Assembly: GCA_029260075.1 (NCBI GenBank) | Contig: JAJDDY010000067.1 | Coordinates: 1-64,000, forward strand | Source: Phycisphaerae bacterium | GTDB lineage: Bacteria; Planctomycetota; Phycisphaerae; UBA1845 | Direction of reading: 5' to 3' | DNA length: 64,000 nucleotides | Shown here: positions 35,532 through 44,985 of the stretch, piece after piece | Layout: the number at the start of each line of letters is the position of its first letter | Numbering within the stretch: position 1 is the stretch's first letter | Translations under genes and position numbers: made by a program | The notes under the pieces: generated by a model | Database searches by the model: none | Seen by the model: the letters and a program-made list of their open reading frames with translations, nothing else | What the model was told of the DNA's origin: nothing

Positions 35532-37829
35532 CTAGGAGCCGGGCGCTCTTGCGGGGAATTCGATGCGAACGGTCGTACCCTTGCCGGGGCGCGAGTCGAG
35601 TCTGAGACGCCCACCGTTGAGCGCGACCAGTCGATGGGCGCGGGAGAGCCCAAGCCCTCGACCTCGACCGGCGGGACGACTGGAATAGAACGGATCAATC
35701 GCATGCTCCAACACCTTGGGTGTCATTCCGACACCGTTATCCTCGATAACGATGCGGACTGTTTCATCGGAAGCGTGCGACGGCGAGTTGATCTTGACGA
35801 TCGCCGTTTCGGGAGATGTGGCGTCCAGCGTGTTGGCCATAACCGCATCAAGCACCTCGCGAAGCTGGATCGGGTCGACGAAGACGGTGGCCGCAGGATC
35901 CACCACCATCAACTTCATCCGGTCCGCGCCGATCGAAGAAACGCCACGCCAATGCTGGCAGAGCGATTCCAGGGCGTCGCCGAGACGGCGGAGAATCGGC
36001 TGAGGCTGCGGTGGCTTGGCAAAATGCATTAACTCCATAACGATCGCGGACGCGCGCTGCGTTTGGTCGAGCATGATCTCCAAGCTGCTCTTGGTTTCGC
36101 CATCGTCGCACGAAGCGACTATCATCTGCGCCCTGGCTGAGATCACCGCGAGCGGATTGTTTAACTCATGCGCGGCGCCGGCGGCCATCTTCGCGACCAT
36201 GGCGATAGATCGCACACGTACGAGTTGTTTCTGCGCCGCCTGCCAGCGACGGTTGTGATCGAGCAATTCCTCGCTCATCCGCCCGGTGGCGATGCGTTGA
36301 TGGGTTGCAGCCAATGTCCCGGCGATTGCCGTCGCGAGCAATTCGCACTCTTCGGTCGAGCCCGACAGCTTGCCGACGGTGGCCGGCGAACCCTCGACGA
36401 TGATGCCCCCCGGTGCCCCGTTGCCAAGTCGAAGCGGGAGAAGCCACAGGCGTTCATCGAAGCCGTCGCTGAAACAGCGCCGCCAGATCGACTCGATAGT
36501 GATGGGCGCCTCGATCAACCCCGAACCCGCGGGGCAACACCAGGACGCGTCAGCCCCGTCCACCGCAGCGTTCTTGGATTCGGCGACGTCCCCGTTCGTC
36601 AGCGCCACAACGAGCGTGTCGATACGCCCATCCGTAAGATCAACCGCACCAAGGTGCATACATTCCGTGGCCGGTTCGGTCCATACACCCATCGCCCGCC
36701 GCGACTTAACGAGCTGCGCCAGGGCTTGGGCAGCGGCGGCGCAGACGTCGGCAATCCCACCCTGCGGCGGTGCCTGTTTGATGAACTGTTCCAGCGCCGA
36801 AAAATAGGATGAGCGAATTTCGAGGTCGCGATTGTCTCGCGCCAAGCGGTCGTTGATGTCCGCCAGTTGGCGGTTCGCCGCGATAAGAGCCTCAGTATCC
36901 ATGACCGAGTCGAACAGTCCGTCGGCGCCCACCATGGCGCAAAACGACTTCACCCGATCGGGCAGGGCTTCGGTGATCGAATCGATGTCGTGGCTGTCCA
37001 GCCCAAGGGCTTTGGCGGATTCGCTAAGGTCAGCCACATATTGATAGCCGGAATACCCGATGCGCTCGCGCCGAACCAAGTTGTCCGCCAGATGAACGAT
37101 ACGGATGAGGTCCACCGACGTGACCGAAGAAGGTAGCGTGTTGGGATCTTGATGGTGCAGCCACGCACACTCGACGATGCATTCAGGAAGTCCCCACCGC
37201 GTGGTCAGGTGCTTGCCGGCTGCGGTATGGTCCAGTCCGAACGTCTCGCGCTCGACGTCACAGATGCACTCATCGCGGCGTTCCGTTTGCTTGACCACGA
37301 GCGCGTAGCTCTTGGGCAAACAGGCGTCGAGAGCGATCTTGCCGATGTCGTGGAGCAGTCCGCAAACGAAGGCTTCGTCAACCCATCGCCCGCCCTGGCC
37401 ACGCTCCGCGATCATCGCCGACGCACACCCGACGGCCAGACTGTGTTTCCAAAGCTCGCACCGGGCGTCAGCGGCTTCCGTGTTGTCCGAGTCGTCGGCA
37501 AACACGCTACAGAACTGCGAAGACAGCAATGCATTTCTAAGCGTGCGGAACCCGACCAACGTGACCGCCTGAGCGACGGTCATGGCCTTGCCGTGCAGTC
37601 CCAAGTCGGCGCGCTGAACAAGACGCAGCACGGCTGCGGTCATGGATGCGTCGGACTTGATGATGTTGACGACGTCGTCGGCCGACGATTCTTCGGACGA
37701 TGTGACCTGAAGCAGACGCCCGACAACGCCGGGAAGCGTCGGAAGTTGATCCAAGTGTCCTAGAACCAGCGCTACACGTTCGCGCCCCGGCGCCGACTGT
37801 TCATGTTGAGATTCGACACATGCAAACAT
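35532..37829 (-). CDS. HDOD-domain sensor histidine kinase
   Basis: 765 residues. Residues about 20-290 form an HDOD domain (LPTLPGVVGRLLQVTSSEES, HDIGKIALDACL, HHQDPNTLPS), an output module related to HD-GYP that lacks a full metal site here. A GAF-like region follows (about 345-500), then HisKA with phospho-acceptor His in AAGAAHELNNPLAV, and an HATPase_c domain with N-box VMANTLDATSP, G1 EDNGVGM and G2 GRGLGLSRAHRLV. There is no transmembrane segment, so it is a cytoplasmic kinase. HDOD at the N-terminus of a kinase is an uncommon order. It lies 45 bases after the HTH-REC gene and before a receiver, suggesting a phosphorelay. Confidence 0.88.
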   Translation of the reverse strand: MFACVESQHEQSAPGRERVALVLGHLDQLPTLPGVVGRLLQVTSSEESSADDVVNIIKSDASMTAAVLRLVQRADLGLHGKAMTVAQAVTLVGFRTLRNALLSSQFCSVFADDSDNTEAADARCELWKHSLAVGCASAMIAERGQGGRWVDEAFVCGLLHDIGKIALDACLPKSYALVVKQTERRDECICDVERETFGLDHTAAGKHLTTRWGLPECIVECAWLHHQDPNTLPSSVTSVDLIRIVHLADNLVRRERIGYSGYQYVADLSESAKALGLDSHDIDSITEALPDRVKSFCAMVGADGLFDSVMDTEALIAANRQLADINDRLARDNRDLEIRSSYFSALEQFIKQAPPQGGIADVCAAAAQALAQLVKSRRAMGVWTEPATECMHLGAVDLTDGRIDTLVVALTNGDVAESKNAAVDGADASWCCPAGSGLIEAPITIESIWRRCFSDGFDERLWLLPLRLGNGAPGGIIVEGSPATVGKLSGSTEECELLATAIAGTLAATHQRIATGRMSEELLDHNRRWQAAQKQLVRVRSIAMVAKMAAGAAHELNNPLAVISARAQMIVASCDDGETKSSLEIMLDQTQRASAIVMELMHFAKPPQPQPILRRLGDALESLCQHWRGVSSIGADRMKLMVVDPAATVFVDPIQLREVLDAVMANTLDATSPETAIVKINSPSHASDETVRIVIEDNGVGMTPKVLEHAIDPFYSSRPAGRGRGLGLSRAHRLVALNGGRLRLDSRPGKGTTVRIEFPARAPGS

Positions 37830-37874
37830 CGCGCGGCCCTATTTCTCGGCGGTGCCCGATCGTTCCCGACCGGA

Positions 37875-38456
37875 TCAATTCATGCTCAGCAGTTCGGTCA
37901 TACGTGCGATGACGATCTTGATATCGAACGGTTTCCGAATGAAGTCGTCGATACCGGAAGACTGAAGTTCCTCGACTTCCTCGGGGTCAGCCACACCGCT
38001 TAGGATAATGATCTTGATGTGCTCGTACGTGGGGTTCGCACGGATTGTTCTGCACACCGCGTTGCCATTGATGTCCGGTAGCTTGAAATCGAGCAAAATA
38101 ATGTCCGGACGGAATTTCTCGGTGATGATGCCGGCTTCGTATCCGGTCTTTGCTGTCGCGATTTCAAAGCGCCCGTCCCGAGCCAACAAGTCCGAAAACA
38201 TATCCACGATGGCTTCGTCGTCGTCGACCACGAGCACACGTTTCTTCCCGCTGTCCAACTGGTCCAACGGAATCTGATTCTCTTTCATGAAGCGCATGAG
38301 TGCATCGCGTGGGATGCGTCGAAACCGCGACCCCGGAACGCGGAAGCCCTGCAGCTTGCCACTGTCGAAACACCGGATCACCGTCTGCTGACTCACCTTG
38401 CAGACCCGCGCGACCTCACCCGTCGTAAACACTTGCTTCGTTTGCTGCTCAACCAT
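37875..38456 (-). CDS. HTH (excisionase/MerR-like) and REC fusion regulator
   Basis: 193 residues. The N-terminal ~60 residues are a winged helix of the MerR/excisionase DNA-binding family (VFTTGEVARVCKVSQQTVIR, then GKLQGFRVPGSRFRRIP). A REC domain follows: VLVVDDDEAIVD, phospho-acceptor Asp in IILLDFKLPD, and conserved Lys in FIRKPFD. Having the DNA-binding domain before the receiver reverses the usual order. The start at 38456 (MVEQQTKQV) has AGAGGGG upstream. Probable transcription factor of the adjacent HDOD kinase; its target genes are unknown. Confidence 0.88.
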   Translation of the reverse strand: MVEQQTKQVFTTGEVARVCKVSQQTVIRCFDSGKLQGFRVPGSRFRRIPRDALMRFMKENQIPLDQLDSGKKRVLVVDDDEAIVDMFSDLLARDGRFEIATAKTGYEAGIITEKFRPDIILLDFKLPDINGNAVCRTIRANPTYEHIKIIILSGVADPEEVEELQSSGIDDFIRKPFDIKIVIARMTELLSMN

Positions 38457-39023
38457 GACAAAGCCCCTCTGACTACGCGATCCATCTCTGCCAGACCCGA
38501 CCAAAGTTTACCATATAGCCCATGTTCCCTATACCGTACATACCTCACATATACCCGTCAATGAAAAAAATGCCGATGCACGAAGATTCTCGAAGGTCTT
38601 ATCAGACTACTGGCAAGGAGCAAGAACAATGCTACAGGGTCACTTGTCGTCGCGCGGTGTTTAGATACATCGGCGGTTGGGGAGATTTGGAGCGGATCGA
38701 GAACTGAAGCGACGGCGAAGCTTATCCGCTGTACCGTGATTCCTACCCCGCTGTACCGTGATTCAAATCCCGCTGTGCCTTGACCGCTGTGCCGTGATTC
38801 CTATCTCGGTACAATCTTCGGCGGATTCCCATCCGCTGTACACGGTGCGGACGCAGGCGTGCGGAAAGGTGCGAGAAGGGATTCACGCGCCAGCACTCCG
38901 GTGTGCCACCGGCTACCAGCAAGTGATCCGTTAGCGATTTCCGCCTCTTGAAGAGGACGAGTCCCGTTGTCACGGGCGGGTTCGCGGCGACGTGTTTGAA
39001 TACCAGCCTTGCTCAACAGACTG
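38457..39023. repeat. Intergenic stretch with families F, D and B
   Basis: 567 bases. Family F copies lie at about 38735-38835 (CCGCTGTACCGTGATTC repeated, GGCGGATTCCCATCCGC), a family D copy at 38868-38890, and the left part of the family B unit from about 38900. The region 38470-38700 lacks repeats and may carry the regulator promoter, which I could not define. Confidence 0.7.
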
Positions 39024-39028
39024 CTAGC
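38900..39028. mobile_element. Family B unit overlapping the mnmG stop
   Basis: The right end, GCTCAACAGACTGCTAGC, is the exact inverse of the left end of the unit at 28556 except one base. Inside are a decayed B hairpin (CCACCGGCTACCAGC) and AGAGGACGAGTCCCG. The CTA at 39024-39026 within its terminus is the TAG stop codon of mnmG on the minus strand. Confidence 0.7.
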
Positions 39029-40901
39029 CGCATCGCGGGAGGGACCGCCGTCCTACGAGGTAGATCCAAAGGACCGTTACGTCCGCCGGGTTGATTCCGC
39101 TTAGGCGAGAGGCTTGGCCAAGCGTTCGCGGCGCCACCCGAGCCAAACACTGGCTGGCTTCTTTGCGGAGTTCAGGAATGGCTTCGTAGTCGACGTCCTG
39201 CGGGAGGACCATGGATTCCAGACGGCGGAAGCGCTCAATCTGCTGCGCTTGCCGCGCCACGTAGCCGCTGTATTTCGCGTCGACCAAGACGTGCCACAGG
39301 GTGGCTGTCGAGTGTATTCGAGGCTCGACTTCGGTGAGGGCGTCGGCGAGCGTTTCAACCGTGGCGTCCGGGCGCCGCATCCAGACTTCAATCGGTAGGC
39401 CGTCGACCCGGCCGCGCCGGCACGCTCCGTTGATCGACGCCATGTCGTCGCGTTTTCTCTCGAACCGCGACCAGCGAACGTCGTCGACCATTCCGATGGA
39501 TCGCCCGATGGGTGTGAGGCGTTGGTCGGCGTTGTCGGCACGTAGGCTCAAGCGATATTCAGCGCGCGACGTGAACATCCGGTAGGGTTCGGTCGGGGGT
39601 TTGGTGATCAAGTCGTCGACCATCACGCCGATGTAGGCCTCATCGCGACCCAAGACGAACGGCTCGTCGCCCCGGATCGTCCGCACGGCGTTCACCCCGG
39701 CGACGAGCCCCTGACCGGCGGCTTCCTCATAGCCGCTGGTGCCGTTGATCTGTCCAGCCATGAACAGTCCATCCACGCGCTTCGACTCCAACGACGACTT
39801 GGTCTGGTGGGTCGGGACGAAGTCGTACTCGACGGCGTAGCCATGTTGGAGAATTCGGGCGCGGCGTAATCCGGGCACCTCGCGAATGAACGCGTTTTGA
39901 ACGTCTTTGGGCAGTGATGTGCTGACACCGTTGCAGTAGACCCGCTCGTTGTCGTAACCCTCGGGTTCCAGAAAAATTTGATGTTTCGGGTTGTCTGCGA
40001 ACCGCACGACTTTGTCTTCGATGCTGGGGCAATAGCGTGGTCCGGTCGATTGGATTCGACCGGAGTACATTGGTGCTCGGTGCAGGTTGCGACGAATGTG
40101 TTCGTGAACACGATCGTTGGTCCAGGTGATCCAGCAGTCGATCTGTGGTTGGGTGATGCAGTCCGTCATGAACGAAAACGGTGTCGGTATGTCGTCACCG
40201 GGCTGGGGTTCGCACTGATCGTAGTCGATGGAATCTCGATGAAGGCGCGGCGGCGTACCCGTTTTGAGTCGACCCAGCTCGAACCCTAGTGCCTCAAGCG
40301 TGACACTCAAACCCGCAGAAGCTCGTTCGCCAACGCGTCCGCCGTGGCTCTGACGGTCGCCGCAGTGCATCAGCCCACGCAAGAACGTTCCTGTGGTAAG
40401 GATCACCGCGCCGGCCCGCAGCACGCGGCCATCGGCTAGCGTGACCGACGTGACCCGTGGCCTCGGAGCGCTCGTCGTAGTTTCCGTCGTGTTGAGTTGC
40501 TCGACCGAACCCTCAACGATTTCCAAGTCAGTCGCGTCAGCAAGCAGCGATTGGACGGCCATGGGGTAGGCGTCGCGGTCGGCTTGGGCACGCGGCGCCC
40601 AGACGGCCGGACCCTTGCTGCGATTGAGCATGCGAAACTGCACACCGGAGCGATCGATGGCCAAACCCATCAACCCGCCGAGCGCGTCGATTTCGCGAAC
40701 GATCTGACCCTTGCCCAGCCCGCCGATGGCGGGATTGCACGACATGCGTCCGATGGCGTTGCGGTCCATCGTGATCAGCGCGGTCTCCGCGCCAAGGCTG
40801 GACGCCGCCCAAGCGGCTTCTACGCCGGCGTGTCCACCGCCTATGATGATGACGTCGAAACTTCGATTCACGGTTCGTATACCTTCGGGTGCGAGCGGCA
40901 T
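39024..40901 (-). CDS. mnmG: tRNA uridine-5-carboxymethylaminomethyl modification enzyme MnmG
   Basis: 625 residues, normal length. With MnmE it installs the cmnm5 group at U34 of several tRNAs, using FAD, NADH, methylene-THF and glycine or ammonium. The FAD motif is DVIIIGGGHAGVEAAWA, followed by SCNPAIGGLGKGQIVREIDALGG, GRLKTGTPPRL and DQKSxR-type tail motifs. I start at the ATG at 40901; a GTG 33 bases further in (VNRSFDV) is also possible. Upstream in-frame sequence (CGTGFQPVI, GIGFQPM) is translation of family B repeats, not protein. The TAG stop lies inside the end of a family B unit. mnmE is not in the window. Confidence 0.95.
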   Translation of the reverse strand: MPLAPEGIRTVNRSFDVIIIGGGHAGVEAAWAASSLGAETALITMDRNAIGRMSCNPAIGGLGKGQIVREIDALGGLMGLAIDRSGVQFRMLNRSKGPAVWAPRAQADRDAYPMAVQSLLADATDLEIVEGSVEQLNTTETTTSAPRPRVTSVTLADGRVLRAGAVILTTGTFLRGLMHCGDRQSHGGRVGERASAGLSVTLEALGFELGRLKTGTPPRLHRDSIDYDQCEPQPGDDIPTPFSFMTDCITQPQIDCWITWTNDRVHEHIRRNLHRAPMYSGRIQSTGPRYCPSIEDKVVRFADNPKHQIFLEPEGYDNERVYCNGVSTSLPKDVQNAFIREVPGLRRARILQHGYAVEYDFVPTHQTKSSLESKRVDGLFMAGQINGTSGYEEAAGQGLVAGVNAVRTIRGDEPFVLGRDEAYIGVMVDDLITKPPTEPYRMFTSRAEYRLSLRADNADQRLTPIGRSIGMVDDVRWSRFERKRDDMASINGACRRGRVDGLPIEVWMRRPDATVETLADALTEVEPRIHSTATLWHVLVDAKYSGYVARQAQQIERFRRLESMVLPQDVDYEAIPELRKEASQCLARVAPRTLGQASRLSGINPADVTVLWIYLVGRRSLPRCG

Positions 40902-41141
40902 GCTGATGCATTCGGCTGCGCCGTGTTGTCGTTGGGACATCGGCTGGAAGCCGATGCCGCGTGTTATCAGAATCACCGGCTGGAAGCCGGTGCCACACTT
41001 GGTCAACCTCGCCGCCTAGAAGCCACGCTGGGACGAGATTCCTATCTCGTACCTCCGCCGCAAGCCGATGCCACACACCACCGACCATGCCCCGCGACAT
41101 GGTACATGTTTTCGACGGTCTCGTATGCAATGACCCCATCA
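40902..41141. repeat. Families B and E upstream of mnmG
   Basis: Two family B copies (CATCGGCTGGAAGCCGATGC at 40940-40959; ATCACCGGCTGGAAGCCGGT at 40974-40993) and a family E copy (GGGACGAGATTCCTATCTCG at 41029-41048). They make a false N-terminal extension to mnmG. Confidence 0.8.
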
Positions 41142-41582
41142 TCAGTCGTTCGACGGAACAATCTGAACCGCAAGTGCTTCCGGATTCAGGACGCCTCCAG
41201 ACATGTCGCTTCGCCAAGCCGTGATGCTCGTGCATTCCACCTGCGTCAACGCGACGATCACATAGACGTGGTCCACCCAAGCCCAGCGTGTATCCGTCGC
41301 AGACGGCATCGACGAACCGTCTGGGTGGGAATGGTAGAAGCCGACGATGCCGAGGTCGTCGGCTCGGGCGGCCTTGGTGGTTCGAAACAGCGTCTCCCAG
41401 TCAATTTGGTATGCCTTGCGTTTGTCACCCTCAGCGATGTTCGTCGCCGGTTCTAGTCGCACTACCGTAATCTCGTCGGAACCTCTTCGCCCCAGCAATA
41501 CCCCGCAACATTCCTCAGGCCAGACCCGCCGTGCGTGCGCGATCAATCCCGCATGAATTGTTTGGTCAACTAGGAATGCCAT
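41142..41582 (-). CDS. JAMM/MPN-domain metallopeptidase
   Basis: 146 residues, single-domain JAB1/MPN+ protein. The zinc motif is complete: Glu in WPEECCGVLLG, then HSHPDGSSMPSATD with the HxHP, Ser and Asp of the JAMM signature. Bacterial members cut ubiquitin-like sulfur carriers or release cysteine from them, and often sit next to ThiF/MoeB-like E1 proteins, as here (the E1-like gene is upstream on the same strand). I start at the ATG at 41582; a longer frame reads repeat-derived sequence. No ubiquitin-like or sulfur-carrier gene is visible in this window. Confidence 0.87.
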   Translation of the reverse strand: MAFLVDQTIHAGLIAHARRVWPEECCGVLLGRRGSDEITVVRLEPATNIAEGDKRKAYQIDWETLFRTTKAARADDLGIVGFYHSHPDGSSMPSATDTRWAWVDHVYVIVALTQVECTSITAWRSDMSGGVLNPEALAVQIVPSND

Positions 41583-42078
41583 AAGAAGAAGCTGTGACCG
41601 TCTCCGTCGGGTGGCCGGGCGGCCCATGGATTTAGCCGTGGGCGAGTCGTATCCCCGCTGGTGCGTGAACCCCCGCCCGCTGGTGCGTGAATCCCTTCTC
41701 GCACTCTTGTTCGCCGGAATCCCTTGTCTTGCGTCGGAGAAGCCACGCTCACGCACGATTGGAATTCTGCTTCAACGGAGCGACGAGACAGGATTCTTGT
41801 CCCAGCATCAATCCCCGCTCAATTCGACTCCCCCACCTCTGAAGAGATGGGCCACCCATCGGAATCTTGCTTGAGCGGAGGGACGAGATAGGAATCACGT
41901 CCCAGCATTAGGAACCACGTCCCAGTATACCCACTATTGTGTGGCACCGGCTTCCAGCCGGTGATCCCATTAGCATTCTTCGCCTCTTGATTGGGCCACC
42001 CGTCGGAATTTTGCTTGAGCGGAGGGACGAGATACGAATCACGTCCCAGCATTGGGAATCACGTCACAGCGTAGCTCG
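41583..42078. repeat. Repeat-dense gap between the ThiF-like and JAMM genes
   Basis: 496 bases: family C at 41618-41652, two family D copies at 41657-41705, family E at about 41757-41800, family C at 41820-41857, family E near 41868-41920, family B at 41938-41968, family E at about 42008-42066. It is the densest mix of families in the window. No gene. Confidence 0.8.
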
Positions 42079-43146
42079 CTACGCGCCGAAATACCTTGCG
42101 TACAAAGCCCGTGCCTTCTTCGGGTCGTCGGTGCCTTTGACAATCGCCCGACCGTCGGCAAAGAGCGTCAGTTCATAGCCATCCACGATCGCCCGCAGCA
42201 TGTACTGATTGTGACTGATTCGGCCTACGCCCGCGCGTTGCAGCGATTGTCCCAATGCTTCCAGATTCGGCGACGCTGTCGGCTCCGCGGTGATTTGAAC
42301 CGCATCGCGTCCGCACAACGTGGTCGCTTGCGCGGCGCGTTGCCCGTCGAGGTATGGAAACTCGCTACGCTTGCAACAGGGACAGTCGCCATCGTCGTAT
42401 GCGGATTGCACGTTCATGTTCACGAATCGGGCGGACCACACGTCCGCATGAACGAGATGGCGATTGATGTCGTCGCGCCGACCGATCAACAGCTTGACGG
42501 CTTCGATCGCTTGAAGACTGGCGACAACGTTCACCGTAGCCGCGAGCACGCCGGCGGTGTCACATGTCGGGTTCATCTCAGCTGGCGGCGCCTCTTCAAA
42601 CACGCATCGCAAACAAGGCGTATCGTGCGGGATGATCGTCATGCACAGTCCCGTCGACCCGATGACAGCCCCATACACCCACGGCGTTTCGGTCTTGACG
42701 CAATAGTCGTTGATCAGGTATCGCGTCTCAAAATTGTCGGTACCGTCGAGGATCAAGTCCGCCCCGTCGCCAAGCCGCTCGATGTTGCGGTGGGTGACGT
42801 CGGTGACTTCCGCTTCGATGGTGACGTCGCTGTTGATTCGCATCAGCTTGCGGGCGGCGGCTTCTGACTTGGGAAGGTTCGCGGCGATGTCGGCTTCGTC
42901 GAAAAGCACTTGGCGCTGCAGGTTGTCTCGCTCGATGAAGTCGCGGTCGCAGATGCGGACGAAACCCACGCCGCCGCGAACCAGTGTGTTCGCCAGCACC
43001 GTGCCGAGTGCGCCGCATCCGATGAGCGTGACGCGTGACGACGCGAGTCGTTGCTGACCGTCTACACCGATCTTATCAAACAGCACTTGGCGCGAATATC
43101 GCCCTAGCGACGGGTCGAGCGGCGCGGATTCGGATTCTTCGTACAT
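42079..43146 (-). CDS. ThiF/MoeB-family E1-like adenylyltransferase
   Basis: 355 residues. It adenylates the C-terminal Gly of a ubiquitin-like carrier. SRQVLFDKIGVDGQ is the family start, TLIGCGALGTVLANTLVRGG the nucleotide loop, DRDFIERDNLQRQ and DGTDNFETRYLIND the E1 motifs, and CLRC with CPCC the zinc-binding pairs. The C-terminal ~65 residues (about 290-355) form an extra domain without rhodanese features. The ATG at 43146 has TAGGA 9 bases upstream; a longer frame adds repeat-derived residues. The pairing with the JAMM peptidase suggests sulfur transfer or cysteine/cofactor biosynthesis. The carrier itself is not encoded nearby. Confidence 0.88.
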   Translation of the reverse strand: MYEESESAPLDPSLGRYSRQVLFDKIGVDGQQRLASSRVTLIGCGALGTVLANTLVRGGVGFVRICDRDFIERDNLQRQVLFDEADIAANLPKSEAAARKLMRINSDVTIEAEVTDVTHRNIERLGDGADLILDGTDNFETRYLINDYCVKTETPWVYGAVIGSTGLCMTIIPHDTPCLRCVFEEAPPAEMNPTCDTAGVLAATVNVVASLQAIEAVKLLIGRRDDINRHLVHADVWSARFVNMNVQSAYDDGDCPCCKRSEFPYLDGQRAAQATTLCGRDAVQITAEPTASPNLEALGQSLQRAGVGRISHNQYMLRAIVDGYELTLFADGRAIVKGTDDPKKARALYARYFGA

Positions 43147-43329
43147 GACGAGCATCCTACCGTGGAATGAGTGCGTCGCCGAGGGTGCTGCGAGACGACA
43201 GGCACGAAGGTGTGACCAGAATCTGTGGCACGGCAAGGGTAGGGCGGGCGCTGGCAACAGGAACCACGGGCCGATTCGAGTCCCCCACCGCTGAAGCGAT
43301 GCGCCACCCGTCACCCATCCAGCCGACGT

Positions 43330-44241
43330 CTACGGCGTGGACGGCGGATCTTGTCGACCGAACGCAGCCAGGAATCCACCATCTTCGTCCGACGAGTCGT
43401 CGGTGGATGCGTCGTTGGAAACCTCGCCGCCGGAGGCGCCGTCAGCGACCTCGTCGACGGTTGCACCGCTAGGCGCGTCTGCGTTGCTTGGAGTCTCTCC
43501 GATACCGGCAAGTTCTGAACTCGTGGTCGGTTCCGGTGTGGGCGGAAGCGGCACGTCCTGTGCGGTCGGCTCGTCAGCCGCGCGAGCGTAGTCGTCGAAG
43601 ACAGGACGGGGCGACTCTTCCACGGCCATCGGACCTTCGAAGTCATTCAAACTTCGCCCAAACGTTTTCGGCGTCGATTCAGAAGTGGTCACCGCCGGCG
43701 GCGGTTCGGTGGATTGCGACGCCCGGTGTTCGCGAAGATGGCCCGCCAACGACGCGGTTGAGGACTCGCCGGTTGGTGGTGAAGTCATCGGCGATTGAAC
43801 CGTTTCGGCTGTGGTATTCTCCAATTGTTGCGATTGCCTCGCCTCGCCTCGAAGCGCGCTGTAGTGACGACCATTGCGCACACCGGCGGACACAAACATG
43901 GCACCGAACACGACTTGGAGCAGGGGGTTCAAACCCGTACCGCCATCAGCCCACATCGCGAGACCCGTGACCGCAAACAGCACACCGATGCCAACGGAAA
44001 CAATCGCGTCAAAAAGAAGTGTGACGCCGACACCTATGATCGACAGCACCGCGATCACGGCCATCATCACTCCGCCGACGCGCAGGGTGTGATAGAACAA
44101 GAGCCCGGCGCGTTCGAACATGCCCGTGCCCGTTGGTTCTGCGAGCACGGTGAACCCGTAGTAGGACAGAAGGAGCGCCGCGATCGCGGATGAGAGTGTA
44201 TTCTCGCGAACGCGCGTGACGAGTGATTCGTTGTGGTCCAT
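43330..44241 (-). CDS. Membrane protein with long Pro/Thr-rich acidic tail
   Basis: 303 residues. About four hydrophobic segments lie in the first ~125 residues (SSAIAALLLSYYGFTVLA, GGVMMAVIAVLSIIGVGVTL, IVSVGIGVLFAVTGLAMWA, LNPLLQVVFGAMFVSAGV). The rest is a disordered tail rich in Pro, Thr, Ser, Asp and Glu ending in DDSSDEDGGFLAAFGRQDP. Function unknown. The start at 44241 (MDHNESLVTRVREN) has TGGTGGA upstream. It lies before the ThiF-like gene with 183 bases between, containing a family C copy. Confidence 0.78.
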   Translation of the reverse strand: MDHNESLVTRVRENTLSSAIAALLLSYYGFTVLAEPTGTGMFERAGLLFYHTLRVGGVMMAVIAVLSIIGVGVTLLFDAIVSVGIGVLFAVTGLAMWADGGTGLNPLLQVVFGAMFVSAGVRNGRHYSALRGEARQSQQLENTTAETVQSPMTSPPTGESSTASLAGHLREHRASQSTEPPPAVTTSESTPKTFGRSLNDFEGPMAVEESPRPVFDDYARAADEPTAQDVPLPPTPEPTTSSELAGIGETPSNADAPSGATVDEVADGASGGEVSNDASTDDSSDEDGGFLAAFGRQDPPSTP

Positions 44242-44985
44242 GGTCCACCATCTTATCGGTGATCGCGGTAGGAACAACATGGCTCGGGTCGGCGCGAGAA
44301 AGGATTCACGGACCCGCGACAGCGTCCCTCAGCCCCACGCCGTTTACGTCTCTTCCACGCCAGCGCATCGCTCACGAAAGGTGTGCGGACCAGTAGGTGC
44401 GGTCAAGAGTAAGGGATCACCGGCTGGAAGCGGTGCCACACAAGACAGGCAAGCCCCATCCGGTGCGCGTCCTACGTCCCTCAGTCGCAACACACCCTTT
44501 GTTCCTTAGAACGTGTGTGAGAAGACGTATTAGAGGGTTTGCGACGAACCGAGCCGCGCCCGTGAGGAAGCGGGTTTAACCCGCGACCCCGGATCGCTTC
44601 CTCCCGGGCGCGGCTCGGTAAGAGGCATTTCACACACGTTCTTAGACTCCCTTATCCCTTGATCCATAGAACTCACGCACCAGCAACACGTTCCTCTACG
44701 TCCCTCCGTCCCTATGTCCTTCCGCCCCCTCCAGACCAGTCCATACGTTTGCCGACTTTTCACGCGTAGACCATTCGTGTATCGTTGATCCACTGGGTTG
44801 TTCCGCACGACGCGGACGCCGCAACCCGTCGGTTGCTCGGGGATCGAAGCAAGTAGTTCAAGTCCCGCCTGCAACGTCCGATAGTATCACTAGGAGAGTC
44901 TTGTATCGTGCCAGCGCGCGTACGCCGGCGCGGAGGGGAACGCGAAGCGATGTGCAATAGGCTTCGCTCGATCGAAAGGATCATC
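44242..44985. other. Divergent intergenic stretch with D, B and A repeats
   Basis: 744 bases. Family D at about 44290-44312, family B at 44413-44440 (ATCACCGGCTGGAAGCGGTG), the complete family A element at 44506-44645. The region 44650-44985 is repeat-free and should hold the promoter of the VPS10-type gene; the ribosome site AAAGGA is at 44975-44980. Confidence 0.65.
44506..44645. mobile_element. Family A element with outer inverted repeats (MITE-like)
   Basis: 140 bp. The left end TTAGAACGTGTGTGAGAAG and right end CATTTCACACACGTTCTTAG are inverted repeats. The inner palindrome runs from ACCGAGCCGCGCCCGTGAGG to CCTCCCGGGCGCGGCTCGG. It is the best-preserved of the outer-end copies, nearly collinear with the one at 12906-13048. 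Confidence 0.75.
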
